DNA of 64,000 nucleotides from Thalassotalea profundi (GCF_014653195.1 NZ_BNAH01000007.1:263-64262); one strand, 5' to 3'; positions 27,285-36,806 are shown, counted from the first letter of the stretch. Translations and numbers: made by a program. The notes: generated by a model not told the origin, from the letters alone.

Positions 27285-28804
27285 TGTCGTCTTTTTCTGC
27301 TTTTTCATTTATACAACCTTTGGCTTGGTTTGGCTTAGCTGCAGTCACTATCCCTATTATTATTCATTTATTGAGTAAAAGCAGAGGACGTTTAGTTAAA
27401 TGGGGAACTACGAGGTTTTTACCTCAAGCTAAACCGATAAAAATGACAAAGTTTAAGTTAACTCAACGCCTACTGCTATTGTTGCGATGTTTAATCGTAT
27501 TATTTTCACTAGCAATTTTAGCAAAACTATATATGACCGATGATAGTCGTACAGGTGAAACGGTGGTTTTAGTCAATAAAACATGGTTTAGCGATACCAG
27601 TGAACAGGATCGTATGCTACTTGAAGGGTATATAGAATCAAGTGAGCATCAGGTGGTTTGGTTAGATAATTTAGAAAGTGTAACGAAAGAAGATGTTATT
27701 AATTTTACAAATAATGAGAGTAATTATAACACCTTAGTATTAAATAGTTGGTATCAGTTAAGCTTAGCTGACACTCAGTTTATCAATGCAAAACAATTTA
27801 TTGTTTTTAGCTCTGCAAATACTTTACAGTTTGTTGGAGAAAAAACGTTAATCTCTCGACCAATACAATGGAATATAAGGACAATTAAGCTTGAGAAAAA
27901 GATAAATGACCTTATTCAAGAGCCATTTAATGTCGTTCTCTTTGCTGATGATGGACATCAAATAGCGCTTGATTATTTAATTCCTGCACTAAATGTTATT
28001 AAACAATTTAATATTAAGCAGTTAACTTTACAGGTGATCACACAGGAAAAAGACTTAAATTTAATTAAACGACCAGACTGGTTATTTTATTTAACCAATA
28101 AACCGATAACAGAGCAATTTAATGAATGGTTGGTATTAGGTACAAATATTTTTATTGATGGCAAAAATAATGAGTCAGTTATCAAACAGGATGGTTTAAT
28201 ATCTAAAGGTTATGGCTTAATAAAACCAGTCAAAATTTATCAATATAATGAAAAAAATACTGGTGAAATAAAAAATACTGAACATCAAATTCTTTGGGCC
28301 GTAACTAACCATCAAGCAAGTAAAAATTTAACTATTAATAGTAAAACTAATGAAATTACACCGGTTTTAACTGTCTTTAAAAATTATAATTTAGATACAG
28401 GTATACCAAACGAAACAGCCGGTAGCTTATACCAGTATTATTCTTTACTTACACCGCAATGGTCTGAACTAGTCACTCAACCACAATTCCCGTTAGTGCT
28501 ACAAACCTTACTTTTTGGAGAATTAATTACTTCACAGCAACAAGCGATTAACCAAATTTCGCCAGATAATCTTGATCAGTTAATCACGCGGTTATACGAG
28601 CAAGCCCTAACTATGCAGCAGCAAAAGGAAATGGCTAATACCTTTGATAATATCGCAAGTAGTTACAATGCTGAGGCTTATGAAAGCTATCACCAGCAAG
28701 TATTGGTGTGGTTAGGCTTTATATTAATGACTTTATTTATATTAGAACGATTACTAAGTGAATACTCAACGAGAACATCTGTAGTGGTAAGTAAAGATGA
28801 CTAA
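27281..28804 (+). CDS. BatA-like membrane protein
   Basis: 507 aa. The N-terminus PLAWFGLAAVTIPIIIHLLSKSRGRLVKWGTTRFL is the BatA (aerotolerance) N-terminal domain with a first TM helix. A second TM (RLLLLLRCLIVLFSLAILAKL, about 62-82), a large periplasmic domain and a final TM near 475-490 (VLVWLGFILMTLFILERLL) follow. The VWA domain of classical BatA is not obvious; the middle is poorly conserved. Its ATG overlaps the DUF58 stop, and its own stop overlaps the next gene by eight bases, which supports a single operon. Confidence 0.8.
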   Translation: MMSSFSAFSFIQPLAWFGLAAVTIPIIIHLLSKSRGRLVKWGTTRFLPQAKPIKMTKFKLTQRLLLLLRCLIVLFSLAILAKLYMTDDSRTGETVVLVNKTWFSDTSEQDRMLLEGYIESSEHQVVWLDNLESVTKEDVINFTNNESNYNTLVLNSWYQLSLADTQFINAKQFIVFSSANTLQFVGEKTLISRPIQWNIRTIKLEKKINDLIQEPFNVVLFADDGHQIALDYLIPALNVIKQFNIKQLTLQVITQEKDLNLIKRPDWLFYLTNKPITEQFNEWLVLGTNIFIDGKNNESVIKQDGLISKGYGLIKPVKIYQYNEKNTGEIKNTEHQILWAVTNHQASKNLTINSKTNEITPVLTVFKNYNLDTGIPNETAGSLYQYYSLLTPQWSELVTQPQFPLVLQTLLFGELITSQQQAINQISPDNLDQLITRLYEQALTMQQQKEMANTFDNIASSYNAEAYESYHQQVLVWLGFILMTLFILERLLSEYSTRTSVVVSKDD

Positions 28805-31178
28805 TAAAATCGATATTCACATTTGGTTATCACAATTTAGCTACCAGATTAAACGTAAAGTTTTGTTAGAGTTTATGATGCTCACGAGTCCAATTTGGGT
28901 ATTGTTTTCTTATGTTATTTTGCATGTCTTTAACTTTTCTATTATCAGTATTGTTGGACTATTGGGCATATATTGTGTGTTTGTTTTATTACTGACACGA
29001 ACACATTTTTATAGAGAAGTTAATGAAAGAAATATTTTAGAGCATTTGAATAGACAATTTCCTCAATTTGAAGAAAGTGCGCAACTATTAATTGTAGATA
29101 AGACAAAAAGCTCTCTCTTAACGAAATTACAGCAACAGAAAGTTGAGGCTTTATTTTCTCAGTTATTGAAAGATAAAGAATATAAACAAAAAGCGTTAGG
29201 TCATTATAGCTATAAATCTTATTTTATTGTTGCTCTAGTAATATTAACTAGCTTTTTTATATTAAAACCATTTACTCAATTTCATCACTGGGTTGATACA
29301 AGTGACTTTACCACGGCTAATATAGACCATGAAGATAATGTTACTCCTGTGACCTTGATGTCACAAAAAATTATGATCACGCCTCCTCAATATACCAATT
29401 TAACAAATGTTGACACAGATACTATGGATATTAACGCTATTAGTGGTAGTCAAGTTACATGGAAATTGGGTTTTTCTCAGCCAGAGTTAACTTATTCGTT
29501 AGTGTTTTCAAATGGAGATGAAATCGATCTTATACGAGAGAATAATACTTTTACTGCAAGTAAAAATATTGCTTATACCGGCTTGTATCAAATTAGAGCC
29601 GGGGATGAATTTTTGTCACAAATCTACACGATTGAAGTGATCAATGATCAACGACCTGTTATTAGGATTTTAACACCTAAACTTACGATTACGGAATTGT
29701 TAACCAATGCCCAACCTATTATTGAGACTCAAGTACAAGTGTCTGATGACTTTGGTTTATCTAAAGTAGATATTCTTGCTTCAATTGCTAAAGGCTCAGG
29801 TGAATCTGTTAAGTTTCGTGATCAAGTGTTTGAGTTTGACCGAGTAAAGAAGATACCGAGTGTTACGCAACAAAAAGCGGCATTAATTAATCTTAATGAA
29901 TACCATAAAAGTTGGAATTTAGCTGATTTAGGTATGGAACCAGGGGATGAATTATATTTTACCGTTAGAGCATGGGATAACCAAAGCCCTGAAGCCCAGC
30001 AGACAAAGTCTATTACTAAAATTATACGTTGGTTGGAAGATAGTGAACAAGCGGCAATGGCGGACGGTGTATTGATTAATTTCATGCCAGAATATTTCAA
30101 AAGCCAACGACAAATTATTATTGAAACAAAGCAATTGATTGCAGATAGCGAATTACTTACTAAAGCAGAGTTTAGTGAAACGTCTGAATTATTAGGTATT
30201 GCACAAAGTGAATTGAAGCAAAAGTATGGGCAATATCTAGGTGATGAATTTGAAGGTTTCCCTAATGCAAATGCTAGTGAAGAGCCTGCTCATGAAGAAG
30301 AACACAGTGAAGGAGACGATCATGATACTCACGAAGCAGGTTCCGGTGAGGATTCCCATGAGAGTGAACATAACCACGAACATGCCCATCAAGCAGAAAC
30401 TAATAATACTAATGAAGGGGTGCAGTCAGCTTATGATGCTGTGATTGCTGAATATGCACATACTCATGAAGATAGTGATATTGGCTTGATGGGAAAACAA
30501 GATCCTGTTGCGCTAATGAAACGTTCAGTCGCTAATATGTGGGAAGCAGAGCTTTATTTAATGTTATCTAAGCCAGAGCAAGCATTACCCTATGAAGAGC
30601 AAGCGTTAAAATTTTTAAAGATGGCGAAAAAAGCAGAGCGAATTTATGTTAAGCGACTAGGATTTGAGCCGCCGCCAGTTAGTGAACAACGACGTTATCA
30701 AGGTGAACTTGATGAGATTAGTTCGTTATCTCAGTCGCAATTTATTCATATTTCAACAAGCGATTATCAAAAATTAAGTCGCGCATTTATTTTTCTTAAT
30801 CAAAATAGTTTAGGAAATCATGTGTCAATTGAAAGTGAACTTACAACAAATCAACGATCCTTATTGATTGATGTTAAGGAACTATTGGAGCAGCAAATAG
30901 AAGGCCGACCAGCACTCATTGAGTTTATTGCGACGATAGAAAGAATTTTGCTTGCTAATCATTTAATACTTGAAAACTGTGAAGGTTGTGTTGTTAATTT
31001 ACGTAATAAAATTTGGCAAATTATGCCTATTCCTAAAGCGATTTCTTCACCTTCAATGTCACATGGCGATCCGCGTGAAACTTTAACATTAGAATATATT
31101 AATCAAATAAAGTTAAATGCTGAGCAAGCTATAAAAGTAAAGAATATACAAGGTGATGAAACCAAGGAGAAAAAATGA
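28797..31178 (+). CDS. DUF4175-like membrane protein with His/acid-rich loop
   Basis: 793 aa. Two TM helices near 30-70 (WVLFSYVILHVFNFSIISIVG, then GLLGIYCVFVLLLT) and one near 140-160 (FIVALVILTSFFI), then an extracytoplasmic part with MITPPQYTNLTN, the PPxYT element of DUF4175-type proteins, followed by VSDDFGLSKVDI. Residues about 495-540 are packed with His, Glu and Asp (AHEEEHSEGDDHDTHEAG and on), a possible metal-binding loop. The C-terminal third is helical. It overlaps its neighbours on both sides. Role unknown; probably a structural or scaffold component of the MoxR-linked system. Confidence 0.75.
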   Translation: MTNKIDIHIWLSQFSYQIKRKVLLEFMMLTSPIWVLFSYVILHVFNFSIISIVGLLGIYCVFVLLLTRTHFYREVNERNILEHLNRQFPQFEESAQLLIVDKTKSSLLTKLQQQKVEALFSQLLKDKEYKQKALGHYSYKSYFIVALVILTSFFILKPFTQFHHWVDTSDFTTANIDHEDNVTPVTLMSQKIMITPPQYTNLTNVDTDTMDINAISGSQVTWKLGFSQPELTYSLVFSNGDEIDLIRENNTFTASKNIAYTGLYQIRAGDEFLSQIYTIEVINDQRPVIRILTPKLTITELLTNAQPIIETQVQVSDDFGLSKVDILASIAKGSGESVKFRDQVFEFDRVKKIPSVTQQKAALINLNEYHKSWNLADLGMEPGDELYFTVRAWDNQSPEAQQTKSITKIIRWLEDSEQAAMADGVLINFMPEYFKSQRQIIIETKQLIADSELLTKAEFSETSELLGIAQSELKQKYGQYLGDEFEGFPNANASEEPAHEEEHSEGDDHDTHEAGSGEDSHESEHNHEHAHQAETNNTNEGVQSAYDAVIAEYAHTHEDSDIGLMGKQDPVALMKRSVANMWEAELYLMLSKPEQALPYEEQALKFLKMAKKAERIYVKRLGFEPPPVSEQRRYQGELDEISSLSQSQFIHISTSDYQKLSRAFIFLNQNSLGNHVSIESELTTNQRSLLIDVKELLEQQIEGRPALIEFIATIERILLANHLILENCEGCVVNLRNKIWQIMPIPKAISSPSMSHGDPRETLTLEYINQIKLNAEQAIKVKNIQGDETKEKK

Positions 31179-33262
31179 TGTTGTTCGGCTCTAATTGGCT
31201 TTTTGCCTCTTTTAGTACGTTACACTATGTTATTTTTGCATTCAGTGTTGTTTTTCTTGTGATAACTTGCGTAAAAGTTTGGCAGCGTTACCAAGGTAAG
31301 TCAGCCTTTATTTCTAGTTTACTCTGTCTTGTTAATACATGTGCAGTTATCACTATGTTACTATTAATTTTGCCTATCTATCAGCAGAATCAAGTCAGTC
31401 AACAAGCAATTGTTATCACTAATAATTGCGATGAACAATTACTACAACAAGCAGTAGAACGTTATCGACTTGGAGATATTGAAACTTTTTTTGTTTTGGT
31501 TGATGCGCCTGAACAACGTGAGCGTTTACAGGGTTATTTTAAACAAGAAAAAATGTTACCGGATCTTGTTTGGTTAACTTCTAGTTATCAATTACAAAAT
31601 TATCACCTTGGTAAAAGTCTAAGTAATCGTCAGCATTTAGAAAACAAACTTAAATTTAAAGCATTATATGTTTACGGTGATGGCTTTACCAAAGAACAAT
31701 TAACACATCTTGATAGTGCAACTTCTAGTCTACGTCTTTATTATTTTCCATCTAAGCCTATGTTAGGTGTGGTTGACGTAAAATGGTCCCAAGAAGTGCT
31801 TTTAGGAGCGAATACATCGGTTTCAGGTACGCTACAATCTAGTAATATGAATAGTCTTTATCTTGTTGAATTGGTCGATGTTAATAATGATATATTAGTA
31901 CAAGCCTCTCTTAGAGCAAATGAGCGTTTTTATTTTGAGTTTGTTCCTAAGGCAACTGGAATTAACAAGTACTGGTTAAACATACGTGAAAAGAGTAGTG
32001 ATAAACTTTTAGTGCAAGAGACTATTCAGCTGAATGTTATACTTGGGGATAAGTTAAATATTTTGGTTCAAACGGCATCACCATCATTTGAAATTCGGCA
32101 TTTAAAAAATTGGTTAGCTGAACAGGGCAGTCAACTAACACTGATCAGCCAAACAAGTAAAAATGCACATTTAACTCAAACGATAAATACCGAGCAGCAA
32201 GCGAAAACTACTATTGATTATTTATCGCTCGAAAATTTAGCTAATGTAGATCTACTTATACTTGATAGTCGTTCAGTTGTCGCTTTTTCTCAAATTCAAC
32301 AGCAAGAGGTGATGTCAGCAATAAAGAAAGGACTCGCTGTATTTGTTTTTATTGATGATGCTTTGATAAAACCGCATCAACCTAATGCATTGATAAACTT
32401 TTTTCAAACATTTACCTCATTTCAAAGCGAAACCGATATAAATATTAACAAACCTACTGGTATTTATCTTCAACATAACACTGGTTCAAGTGCCAATGAG
32501 CGCGTACTTATTCCAAGTAATATTCGTTTGAACAATAAACATGGGGATAATTTAGTTATAAACGCCGAAAAACAGCCATTAGTTCTCTCTCAGGCATATG
32601 GGTTTGGTAGTGTGACTCTAAGTGCAATAAATAGTAGTTACCAATGGAAATTAAGTGGCTTAGATAATGATTATGGACAATATTGGCAATATTTATTAGG
32701 TCTACTTATTCACTCACAAGACAGCTTGAGTTGGATGTCAAAGGCGCATAAACCGATTTTATTTCCACTAGAAAGTACACGCCTCTGTTACCGCAATGAA
32801 GGTGAATCTATACGTGTCGAACAGCGTGCAGTTTTCAACTCGAATATCAATAGTGATAAAGCCTCAAATAACGCGACAACACCCGCAACACCTTTAGTTG
32901 CTAATAAACTCATTGAACGTGAGCACCATTATTGTATTGACTGGCTAATTACCACGAGTGGTTGGCATAAACTCAGCTTGATAGCTAGTGATATTACCAA
33001 AACTATGGATGCAGATATCGCCAATAGCGTTGAAACTTTTATTTATGTCAGCGAGGCTAACCAATGGCTTGCATTACAGCAAATATCAAAGCGCAGAGCT
33101 ACAAAACTCAAAGCATTACCCAATCAAAGTAATGAACATACTAATGAAGATCCAACAATAAATACGTTAAATTATATTAAAGTTCCATTTAATAAATGGC
33201 CAATATGGATAGTGTTTATTAGTTGTTGTACCTTGTTATGGATCGAGAGAAAAATAGCTTAG
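31175..33262 (+). CDS. membrane protein with GATase-like domain
   Basis: 695 aa. Two N-terminal TM helices (about 10-32 and 45-70) and a C-terminal TM (WPIWIVFISCCTLLWIERKIA), with a long periplasmic region between. Residues about 350-400 (LENLANVDLLILDSRSV, then VMSAIKKGLAVFVFIDD) look like the glutamine-amidotransferase-like fold seen in the membrane proteins of MoxR/DUF58 clusters; the catalytic Cys is not visible, so it is probably not an enzyme. Last gene of the cluster; the ATG overlaps the previous stop. Precise family not identified. Confidence 0.65.
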   Translation: MMLFGSNWLFASFSTLHYVIFAFSVVFLVITCVKVWQRYQGKSAFISSLLCLVNTCAVITMLLLILPIYQQNQVSQQAIVITNNCDEQLLQQAVERYRLGDIETFFVLVDAPEQRERLQGYFKQEKMLPDLVWLTSSYQLQNYHLGKSLSNRQHLENKLKFKALYVYGDGFTKEQLTHLDSATSSLRLYYFPSKPMLGVVDVKWSQEVLLGANTSVSGTLQSSNMNSLYLVELVDVNNDILVQASLRANERFYFEFVPKATGINKYWLNIREKSSDKLLVQETIQLNVILGDKLNILVQTASPSFEIRHLKNWLAEQGSQLTLISQTSKNAHLTQTINTEQQAKTTIDYLSLENLANVDLLILDSRSVVAFSQIQQQEVMSAIKKGLAVFVFIDDALIKPHQPNALINFFQTFTSFQSETDININKPTGIYLQHNTGSSANERVLIPSNIRLNNKHGDNLVINAEKQPLVLSQAYGFGSVTLSAINSSYQWKLSGLDNDYGQYWQYLLGLLIHSQDSLSWMSKAHKPILFPLESTRLCYRNEGESIRVEQRAVFNSNINSDKASNNATTPATPLVANKLIEREHHYCIDWLITTSGWHKLSLIASDITKTMDADIANSVETFIYVSEANQWLALQQISKRRATKLKALPNQSNEHTNEDPTINTLNYIKVPFNKWPIWIVFISCCTLLWIERKIA

Positions 33263-33372
33263 TACGTATTGCTAAAACCATCTTTGGTTAAATAATCAAC
33301 AAACAGTGCTATCAATTACATTTATTGCTAAATAAATCATGGTATTCGTCGATAACAAGATAATGTGATTTA

Positions 33373-33897
33373 TTGAGTATTATTGTGCAAATAGAAGAAT
33401 TGGATTCTCGTTTATTGATTGAAGAGCTGCAGTTAGGCGTCAAGCTTAATGAATGTGTTCATAGTCAACGACGATATGATTTTTCATTAATGTTATCAAT
33501 GCTTGTTGATGATGTTTGCGTACATAGTCAATTTTCACTTCCTTTGACCGATAAAAAAGTTAATAAGGTTGATGAGGAATCATTAAGAAAAACGTTTAAT
33601 GTTGGGCCGTCTACACCGTTAGCCTTAAATTCGTTAGATGAAATTAACCAGTTTCAACAAGGGCAATTAGTCGTTGATGCTCAATTAGCATCTATTCGCT
33701 TGGCTGATGCGCTTAACCCTAAAGCATTAGCATTTAGAAATGATGTTAAACATATTCCTCGTTCAGTTATGGATAACACTTCTTTATATTGCCAGCAACA
33801 TAGATCAGAGCCAGCAAAGCAACGGTTACCGTTTAATGTCGATGCATGGTTGAATTCGGTACAAGAGACTGTTGTAAAAGCACCATTAATGGCTTAA
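33373..33897 (+). CDS. VC2046/SO_2500 family protein
   Basis: 174 aa soluble protein with no signal or TM segment. The opening LIEELQLGVKLNECVHSQRRYDFSLMLSML and the NPKALAFRNDVKHIPRSVMDN block are what I associate with the VC2046/SO_2500 family of Vibrio and Shewanella; no function is known. The start is uncertain (TTG 33373 or GTG 33385; neither has a strong ribosome binding site). Its last 65 bases overlap the convergent ychJ gene. Confidence 0.6.
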   Translation: MSIIVQIEELDSRLLIEELQLGVKLNECVHSQRRYDFSLMLSMLVDDVCVHSQFSLPLTDKKVNKVDEESLRKTFNVGPSTPLALNSLDEINQFQQGQLVVDAQLASIRLADALNPKALAFRNDVKHIPRSVMDNTSLYCQQHRSEPAKQRLPFNVDAWLNSVQETVVKAPLMA

Positions 33898-34384
33898 TAG
33901 TTTTGGCACAACACTTTTTAAATTTTTTACCGCTTGAGCAAAAACAAGTGTCATTTCGTTTTGGGTGGTTTAATTTGATATGTTCAAAAATATTACCGTC
34001 TAAATATCGCCATTGATTTTGTTCTATAACAAAGCGAGAGCATTCACTCATTTTGTATAATTGTTGTTGATGAAGATAATATGCATCAAAGATAACCGTA
34101 GGTAAAACTTGTGGATTAAAATTATCTATAGCAGTATGACTCGAATCATTAATATTAAGTTTTAACCAGTGCGTTTGTTCTGCCCATTGTAATATATCAA
34201 TAATAGTGTTTTCTTTTTGTTTATAGTTGGCATAAGTTTTATATATATACTCAGCGTTTTTTACAGCATATGCACTGTAACGAGATCTCATTAGCTGTTC
34301 AGGTGTTTCAGGAATGAGTATTCCCGTGTGAAAAGGGTGGCAACAATGTGTAAAGTTTATAGTTGAACCACAATAACAAGACAT
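33833..34384 (-). CDS. ychJ: YchJ-like SEC-C motif protein (UPF0225)
   Basis: 183 aa. It starts CYCGSTINFTHCCHPF, a first SEC-C-like zinc motif, and has SRYSAYAVKNAEYIYKTY, the YchJ middle domain, and a second SEC-C motif near the C-terminus: RNDTCFCSSGKKFKKCC. These C-x-C-x8-CC zinc fingers are related to the one at the end of SecA. Function unknown; cytoplasmic. The 3' end overlaps the convergent VC2046-family gene. Confidence 0.88.
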   Translation of the reverse strand: MSCYCGSTINFTHCCHPFHTGILIPETPEQLMRSRYSAYAVKNAEYIYKTYANYKQKENTIIDILQWAEQTHWLKLNINDSSHTAIDNFNPQVLPTVIFDAYYLHQQQLYKMSECSRFVIEQNQWRYLDGNIFEHIKLNHPKRNDTCFCSSGKKFKKCCAKTIKPLMVLLQQSLVPNSTMHRH

Positions 34385-34529
34385 AACTTAGCTATAAATA
34401 AATATTTTTAGTAATTTTAGCATATTTTATTGAATGAATCGTTTAAAATTAACGACTTAAAAGAAAAAGTAATGCTAAACTTTTAAAAGTACTACTGCAG
34501 AGCGAATAGGTGAGGAATAATTTTTCAAA

Positions 34530-35231
34530 ATGTATTACAGAAAGCTACTTTTTTTTATGACTTTTTTTTCAGTAAGTACTTGTTTTTCTAGTGAATCGAT
34601 TAAGCTTGCGGTTGAAAATAGCTGGCCGCCTTATTCAGATATCAATGGAAATGGAATTTCTAAAGACATAATTCAAAAGGCGTTTGCATCAGTTAATATA
34701 AATGTTGAGTTTATTGTTGTGCCCTACAAAAGAGCATTATTCTTGGCTGAAGTTGGAGAAGTAGTAGGTGCATTTAATGTGACTAAACAAGAAAGCACTA
34801 CAAAAGTCTTCAGTTTTGGTGAAGAGGCTATATTGCAGGCTGAGGCTTCATTTTATTATGAAAACTCCAATAAATTGAATGTTAAATCAGCAAATGAAAT
34901 ACCTACTGGGGCCAGTATTGCCTTAATAATTGGATACGAGTATGGTAATGACTATGAAAAAAATAAACACCGATTTAATGAAATTAGAGTGTCAAATCAA
35001 AAACAAATAATACAACTTATTCGTAATAAACGTGTTGATTTAGCGATTATGTTTGATGAAGTAGCTAAGTATACATTGCGTGAAATGGGCTTAGAAAGGA
35101 ATGATATCAAACAAGGGGGTATTAATCATAAAAGTGATATTTATGTCGCTTTTAATAAAAATCAAGAAACAACCCCGCTGATAAAACTCCTAGATCAAGG
35201 TCTTCGAAATATCAAAGCGGCCGAGAAGTAA
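34530..35231 (+). CDS. periplasmic solute-binding protein family 3
   Basis: 233 aa with a signal peptide (residues 1-20, LLFFMTFFSVSTCFSSES). The SBP_bac_3 fold: KLAVENSWPPYSDINGNGISKDIIQKAF, VVPYKRALFLAEVGEVVGAFNV and NKRVDLAIMFDEVAKYTL. The family binds polar amino acids or similar ligands. No ABC permease or ATPase is adjacent, so it is an orphan receptor or a standalone member like many in Alteromonadales. A GGTGAGGAA ribosome binding site region precedes the ATG. Confidence 0.82.
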   Translation: MYYRKLLFFMTFFSVSTCFSSESIKLAVENSWPPYSDINGNGISKDIIQKAFASVNINVEFIVVPYKRALFLAEVGEVVGAFNVTKQESTTKVFSFGEEAILQAEASFYYENSNKLNVKSANEIPTGASIALIIGYEYGNDYEKNKHRFNEIRVSNQKQIIQLIRNKRVDLAIMFDEVAKYTLREMGLERNDIKQGGINHKSDIYVAFNKNQETTPLIKLLDQGLRNIKAAEK

Positions 35232-35255
35232 TTACAATTAAGTTCACACTTTACA

Positions 35256-35717
35256 TTAATGTATTCGTCTGTTGTTTCTGATCACTATACATGACGTTTT
35301 GCTTAATTGAGCGCACTCACTTAGTTGCTCTATTTCTTTATCACTTAATAAAGGATTGCATAAAACAACGGCAGAACAGTTACCTTTACATAATGCACTT
35401 TCAATATTAGCTAGTACTATAGTTACTTTATTTGCATAGACTTTTAATATTTTTGATGTATCAATTGCTATATTTTTATTTAACTGATCAAGTGGCTGCG
35501 TGTCTGGGTTAATCATTAAAACCCATTTATTTTCTACAAAGTATTGTTGGCATATCTCTGCATATTGCTGCGATATATTAAAATCATTCTCCACATCAAT
35601 AATACGCAAGTGTCCATGTTTAAACCCCTTGTTTTGATCTTTATTATTTAGGTTCTCTAAATATGATGAATTTAAGTTGTTGTTTAATATTGTATTATTT
35701 GAATTTGAGTTGAACAT
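35256..35717 (-). CDS. sulA: SulA-like SOS cell division inhibitor
   Basis: 153 aa. Residues 1-31 are Asn-rich low complexity (12 of 31 are Asn). From about 50 on, CQQYFVENKWVLMINPDTQPL, ILKVYANKVTIVLANIESAL and GNCSAVVLCNPLLSDKEIEQL follow the SulA pattern of a truncated RecA-like fold that binds FtsZ. Overall similarity is weak by eye, but a full LexA box at 35736-35755, 19 bases upstream of the ATG, strongly supports an SOS-induced division inhibitor. It is a single gene, not beside lexA. Confidence 0.8.
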   Translation of the reverse strand: MFNSNSNNTILNNNLNSSYLENLNNKDQNKGFKHGHLRIIDVENDFNISQQYAEICQQYFVENKWVLMINPDTQPLDQLNKNIAIDTSKILKVYANKVTIVLANIESALCKGNCSAVVLCNPLLSDKEIEQLSECAQLSKTSCIVIRNNRRIH

Positions 35718-35735
35718 TATTAAATACCTATAAAT

Positions 35736-35755
35736 TACTGTATAAACATACAGTA
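35736..35755 (-). promoter_or_regulatory. LexA box (SOS operator)
   Basis: TACTGTATAAACATACAGTA: the CTGT-N8-ACAG core is perfect and the outer TA pairs also match the E. coli consensus. It lies 19 bases before the sulA-like start codon, where LexA binding would block the promoter. Confidence 0.92.
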
Positions 35756-36077
35756 CAGTGTATTTTTAATACGATCAACTCTTTTTTAATATTATTTTTA
35801 TTAACTCTAAATGAGTACATGCGAATATCTAATGAATAATAATAGTGGACATTAAACTTAAGTGTTTAATGTCATCAACAGTGTTTTCTGCTTAACGTGA
35901 TAAAAGATATGATGAGCTATTTTTAGTTTTAATTAAAATTAAATTAATAAATTAGGAGTGGTAGTTTTATTAAATAAAAATGGGATATTAAGAAAGTTAG
36001 GGATAGCTAAGCTTAATTAACTTTTAGTCACTTTTTTCAAAAAGTCATATAAAATAGTTAATTGAAAAAATGCTAGG
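35756..36077. other. AT-rich intergenic region with a 10-bp hairpin
   Basis: About 320 bases between the sulA operator and the end of the DUF1311 gene. No gene was seen. A perfect inverted repeat GACATTAAAC / GTTTAATGTC (35848-35873) with a 6-nt loop may end transcription of the DUF1311-yciI-yciB operon, but it lacks a clear T run. Confidence 0.45.
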
Positions 36078-36497
36078 TTAGTTATTTATTTGGCTCAATT
36101 CGTCAATACGATGCTGAGTTGTATTTATATAACATTTTTTATAAGCAGGGGCCGCTGATATATCAGGTGATAAATGTAGATATTGCCAACGACAGTTATT
36201 TTCACGGAAGGTAATGAAGTTATTTTGCGAGCGCTTGAACATATCTAAAGGTTGTTTTCTTCCCGTTTTCAATGAAAACTCTTCTAAGATAAATGTTTGA
36301 TTATTTATCCAAGTTTGTAGTTCTCGATCAACAGATTCTTTTACTCTATCAAAACACATTGATAACTCTTTCGGTTCTTCGTGTTTATTCTCACAAGCTT
36401 CAACCGTTTTGACAAACCTTGACGATTGAGCCAATACATCAAAAATAGGCACAATAACAAGCAAAAAGAGTAATATTAATGGGAGAGGTTTTATCAT
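36078..36497 (-). CDS. DUF1311/LprI-like secreted protein
   Basis: 139 aa with a signal peptide (residues 1-23, [18 protein letters not shown]). Cys residues in VEACEN, SMCFDR, NNCRWQ and KKCYIN and the [16 protein letters not shown] segment resemble the LprI/DUF1311 lysozyme-inhibitor-like domain. Predicted periplasmic, probably disulfide-bonded. Its ATG overlaps the yciI stop (ATGA), so it is co-translated with yciI. The inhibitor function is not proven for this branch. Confidence 0.6.
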   Translation of the reverse strand: MIKPLPLILLFLLVIVPIFDVLAQSSRFVKTVEACENKHEEPKELSMCFDRVKESVDRELQTWINNQTFILEEFSLKTGRKQPLDMFKRSQNNFITFRENNCRWQYLHLSPDISAAPAYKKCYINTTQHRIDELSQINN

Positions 36498-36796
36498 GCA
36501 GGAAGTACTTTTTTATATGGCTTAACAATTACCTGAGAATAAACACCTGCGGCAATATACGGGTCTTCATCTGCCCATAATTGAGCATCAGTTAATGAAT
36601 TAAATTCAGCAATTATTACTGAGCCTGTAAAACCAGCATTACCAGGATTTTCACTATCAATTGCAGGGCAAGGGCCCGCAACCAGCAATCGTCCTTGTGA
36701 TTGTAATTCGGCTAAACGTGCGAGATGTTTATCTCTTACTGAAAGTCTTTTATCTAAGCTATTTTCTACATCTTGACTAAAAATTACATAATACAT
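36494..36796 (-). CDS. yciI: YciI family protein
   Basis: 100 aa, alpha+beta ferredoxin-like fold. [34 protein letters not shown] and the [19 protein letters not shown] end are the YciI pattern, including the conserved His and Asp of the putative active site. Exact function unknown. It follows yciB by 10 bases; yciB and yciI are also neighbours in enterobacteria. Confidence 0.9.
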   Translation of the reverse strand: MYYVIFSQDVENSLDKRLSVRDKHLARLAELQSQGRLLVAGPCPAIDSENPGNAGFTGSVIIAEFNSLTDAQLWADEDPYIAAGVYSQVIVKPYKKVLPA

Positions 36797-36806
36797 TAAT
36801 GATCAC

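Noticed and set aside
30280..30420. Possible coding or repeat element in the His-rich region of the DUF4175-like gene
   Set aside because: Low-complexity codons explain the alternative frames; no exact DNA repeat is present.
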